Positions 3,974 through 5,180 of a DNA stretch of 5,180 nt are shown piece by piece (the first letter of the stretch is position 1; each line of letters opens with the position of its first letter). The DNA lies in the NCBI GenBank assembly GCA_003649915.1, contig QMTG01000085.1, forward strand, positions 1-5,180. Reading direction: 5' to 3'. Position numbers and translations under genes: made by a program. Source of the stretch: Thermoplasmata archaeon. GTDB taxonomy: Archaea > Thermoplasmatota > Thermoplasmata > B31-G17. Below the pieces are notes generated by a model, which saw nothing but the letters and a program-made list of their open reading frames with translations, made no database searches and was not told the DNA's origin.

Positions 3974-5180
3974 ATGATGAGAAAGGTTATTGCGTTGGTG
4001 TTTGCCCTGATTACTATTCTTCCGACATTGCTATCAATAATATCTCTTGCCGCACCCCAATATACAGGATCAACCATGGTGTCAACGAGAACCTATGTGA
4101 TTGGTGCTAGAGATTTGAGTGGAGGGGGGAGGATTAGGTGGACGGTAACGGGAAGCGATGCAAACATACTGAGGGGGAAGATTATAGACTATTTTGATGC
4201 TAAAGAGAATGGTGGGGACGGGGATGGAAAGCTTGACATACCAGAACTCAGGTCAAAGACTGCTGGCGTGAAGGGATATCTCTGGATGGTTGAGGAAGGA
4301 AACCCTAGGAAAAAACCATACGGAACTTTTGAGCCTGGAATTGAGGGACAGGTGTACTGCGGTGTAATGATAAGCGGTAGTGAGCCATATCATGCATCAC
4401 AGATTGGGCAAAACTTGGATGTAGATGTGAAGGGGCTCATAAACACAGACAAAGATACGGACGCGATAATAGATATCAGCTATACATGCAACGCCTATCA
4501 AGGCGCTCAAGACATGCTTGTGCCGCTGATAAGCACAAAAATGTGCGATGCCCTTTATACAGTTTTTCCGAATGGCTATGATGATGATAAGGCGTGTGAA
4601 TACAACAGCCTCGGGATGCTTCGCTCGCAGAATTCTTGGGAGAGTTTATGGCATGTTACCCTTGACAACAATGACTACGCCTTTGCATGGAACAGCGGCT
4701 CTGTTTATGAGCCGAACAGGAACGACTCGCTTGTATACCAGTACTTTAACCTATCATCGCTTGTATCCCCAGCCCTCATAATAACGCACAGAGCATCATT
4801 TGCCCAAGGTGATTATGGGGCGATTGAGGGCTATATCAATGGCGAGTGGAGATTGCTGAGAAGGTATGATGGAAAATTTGGAATTAGAACAGATACAATC
4901 TCGCTAAGAAGGGATATGACAGCGATAAGGTTCCGGTGTTACAGCGATGACAGGGATGAGGATGAAGGGTGGTTTATACATAAAATCGCAATACTGGACA
5001 GCATCCCTGGTGTTGTGATAAATGAAACAATGGAGGGAACAACAAGGTTCGATACAAACGAGTGGGCTTTGACAAGAAACGAATCACACAGCGGGAATTA
5101 CAGTCTTACCGATTCACCTGGCGGAAATTACACCCCGGGTGGTGTTTCCTGGACAAAAATTGTAGTGGACTATGCTGGTG
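3974..5180 (+). CDS. Large secreted or surface modular protein, N-terminal 402 residues (runs off right edge)
   Basis: The frame stays open from the ATG at 3974 to the window end, giving 402 residues with no stop. A Sec-type signal peptide covers about residues 1-27: MRK, then a long hydrophobic core, ending near SLAAPQ. Residues 30-190 match nothing I recognise, but contain two acidic calcium-loop-like motifs: NGGDGDGKLDIPE (79-91, EF-hand or dockerin-like with Gly at position 1) and NTDKDTDAIIDIS (157-169). Residues about 222-342 resemble a beta-sandwich module common in secreted archaeal and bacterial proteins, ending AIRFRCYSDD then GWFIHKIAIL, where other members read GWYIDDI. A second module seems to begin at about 350, with EWALTRNESHSGNYSLTDSP (363-382), a typical opening of such units. 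Cysteines sit at 129, 172, 191, 208 and 322. N-x-S/T sequons include N251, N259, N350, N369, N375 and N385. An adhesin, S-layer-associated protein or secreted peptidase appendage are options, and no catalytic domain is visible yet. Confidence 0.85.
   Translation, partial: MMRKVIALVFALITILPTLLSIISLAAPQYTGSTMVSTRTYVIGARDLSGGGRIRWTVTGSDANILRGKIIDYFDAKENGGDGDGKLDIPELRSKTAGVKGYLWMVEEGNPRKKPYGTFEPGIEGQVYCGVMISGSEPYHASQIGQNLDVDVKGLINTDKDTDAIIDISYTCNAYQGAQDMLVPLISTKMCDALYTVFPNGYDDDKACEYNSLGMLRSQNSWESLWHVTLDNNDYAFAWNSGSVYEPNRNDSLVYQYFNLSSLVSPALIITHRASFAQGDYGAIEGYINGEWRLLRRYDGKFGIRTDTISLRRDMTAIRFRCYSDDRDEDEGWFIHKIAILDSIPGVVINETMEGTTRFDTNEWALTRNESHSGNYSLTDSPGGNYTPGGVSWTKIVVDYAG

Noticed and set aside
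4548..4781. Plus-strand 77-codon frame within the surface-protein gene
   Set aside because: The other frame is continuously open for 402 codons with a signal peptide and module motifs, so this one is a shadow.
1..5180. Possible CRISPR array, tRNA gene, insertion sequence or defence cassette
   Set aside because: No regularly spaced repeats, tRNA-like arms, transposase motifs or known defence-protein domains were seen; nearly all sequence is accounted for by housekeeping-type and surface-protein genes.

Overview
The window looks like ordinary archaeal chromosome, most probably euryarchaeal. The evidence is an archaeal-type 4-phosphopantoate--beta-alanine ligase for CoA synthesis, TATA-box promoters that put several transcripts at or within a few bases of their start codons, short intergenic gaps, and codon use rich in ATA, AGA and AGG. 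The lineage below that level is not resolved. Something near Thermoplasmatota or the DHVE2/Aciduliprofundum group is possible, but this is inference only. From memory, classical Thermoplasmatales lack this CoA enzyme, so a close Thermoplasma relative is less likely.

Layout. Positions 1-293 (minus strand) hold the N-terminal part of a metallo-beta-lactamase-fold hydrolase that runs off the left edge. A 104-bp divergent spacer (294-397) carries two back-to-back TATA boxes. On the plus strand, a tandem-domain universal stress protein (398-1225) is followed 3 bases later by an ArsB/NhaD/P-protein-type membrane transporter (1229-2503), clearly as one transcription unit. A 68-bp convergent spacer with a T-tract and an inverted repeat separates this from the minus-strand CoA gene (2572-3309). 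A 60-bp divergent spacer then leads to a plus-strand UbiX-type flavin prenyltransferase (3370-3924). After 49 bp comes a long secreted modular protein (3974 to beyond 5180) that is cut by the right edge. No stretch above 300 bases lacks a gene. I saw no tRNA, rRNA, CRISPR array, insertion sequence or phage gene.

How the genes relate. The stress protein probably senses or modulates something for its co-transcribed transporter, a recurrent pairing of families. The CoA enzyme and UbiX share a divergent promoter. In archaea that use the anhydromevalonate-phosphate route to isoprenoids, CoA feeds HMG-CoA and UbiX makes the prenyl-FMN cofactor of the decarboxylase, so the pair could be loosely linked through lipid synthesis (inference). 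The right-hand gene is a surface or secreted protein with a signal peptide, acidic calcium-loop-like motifs and beta-sandwich modules. I found no convincing evidence of a novel system. The most open items are the uncharacterised surface protein, conservative active-site replacements in UbiX, and degenerate nucleotide loops in the stress protein.
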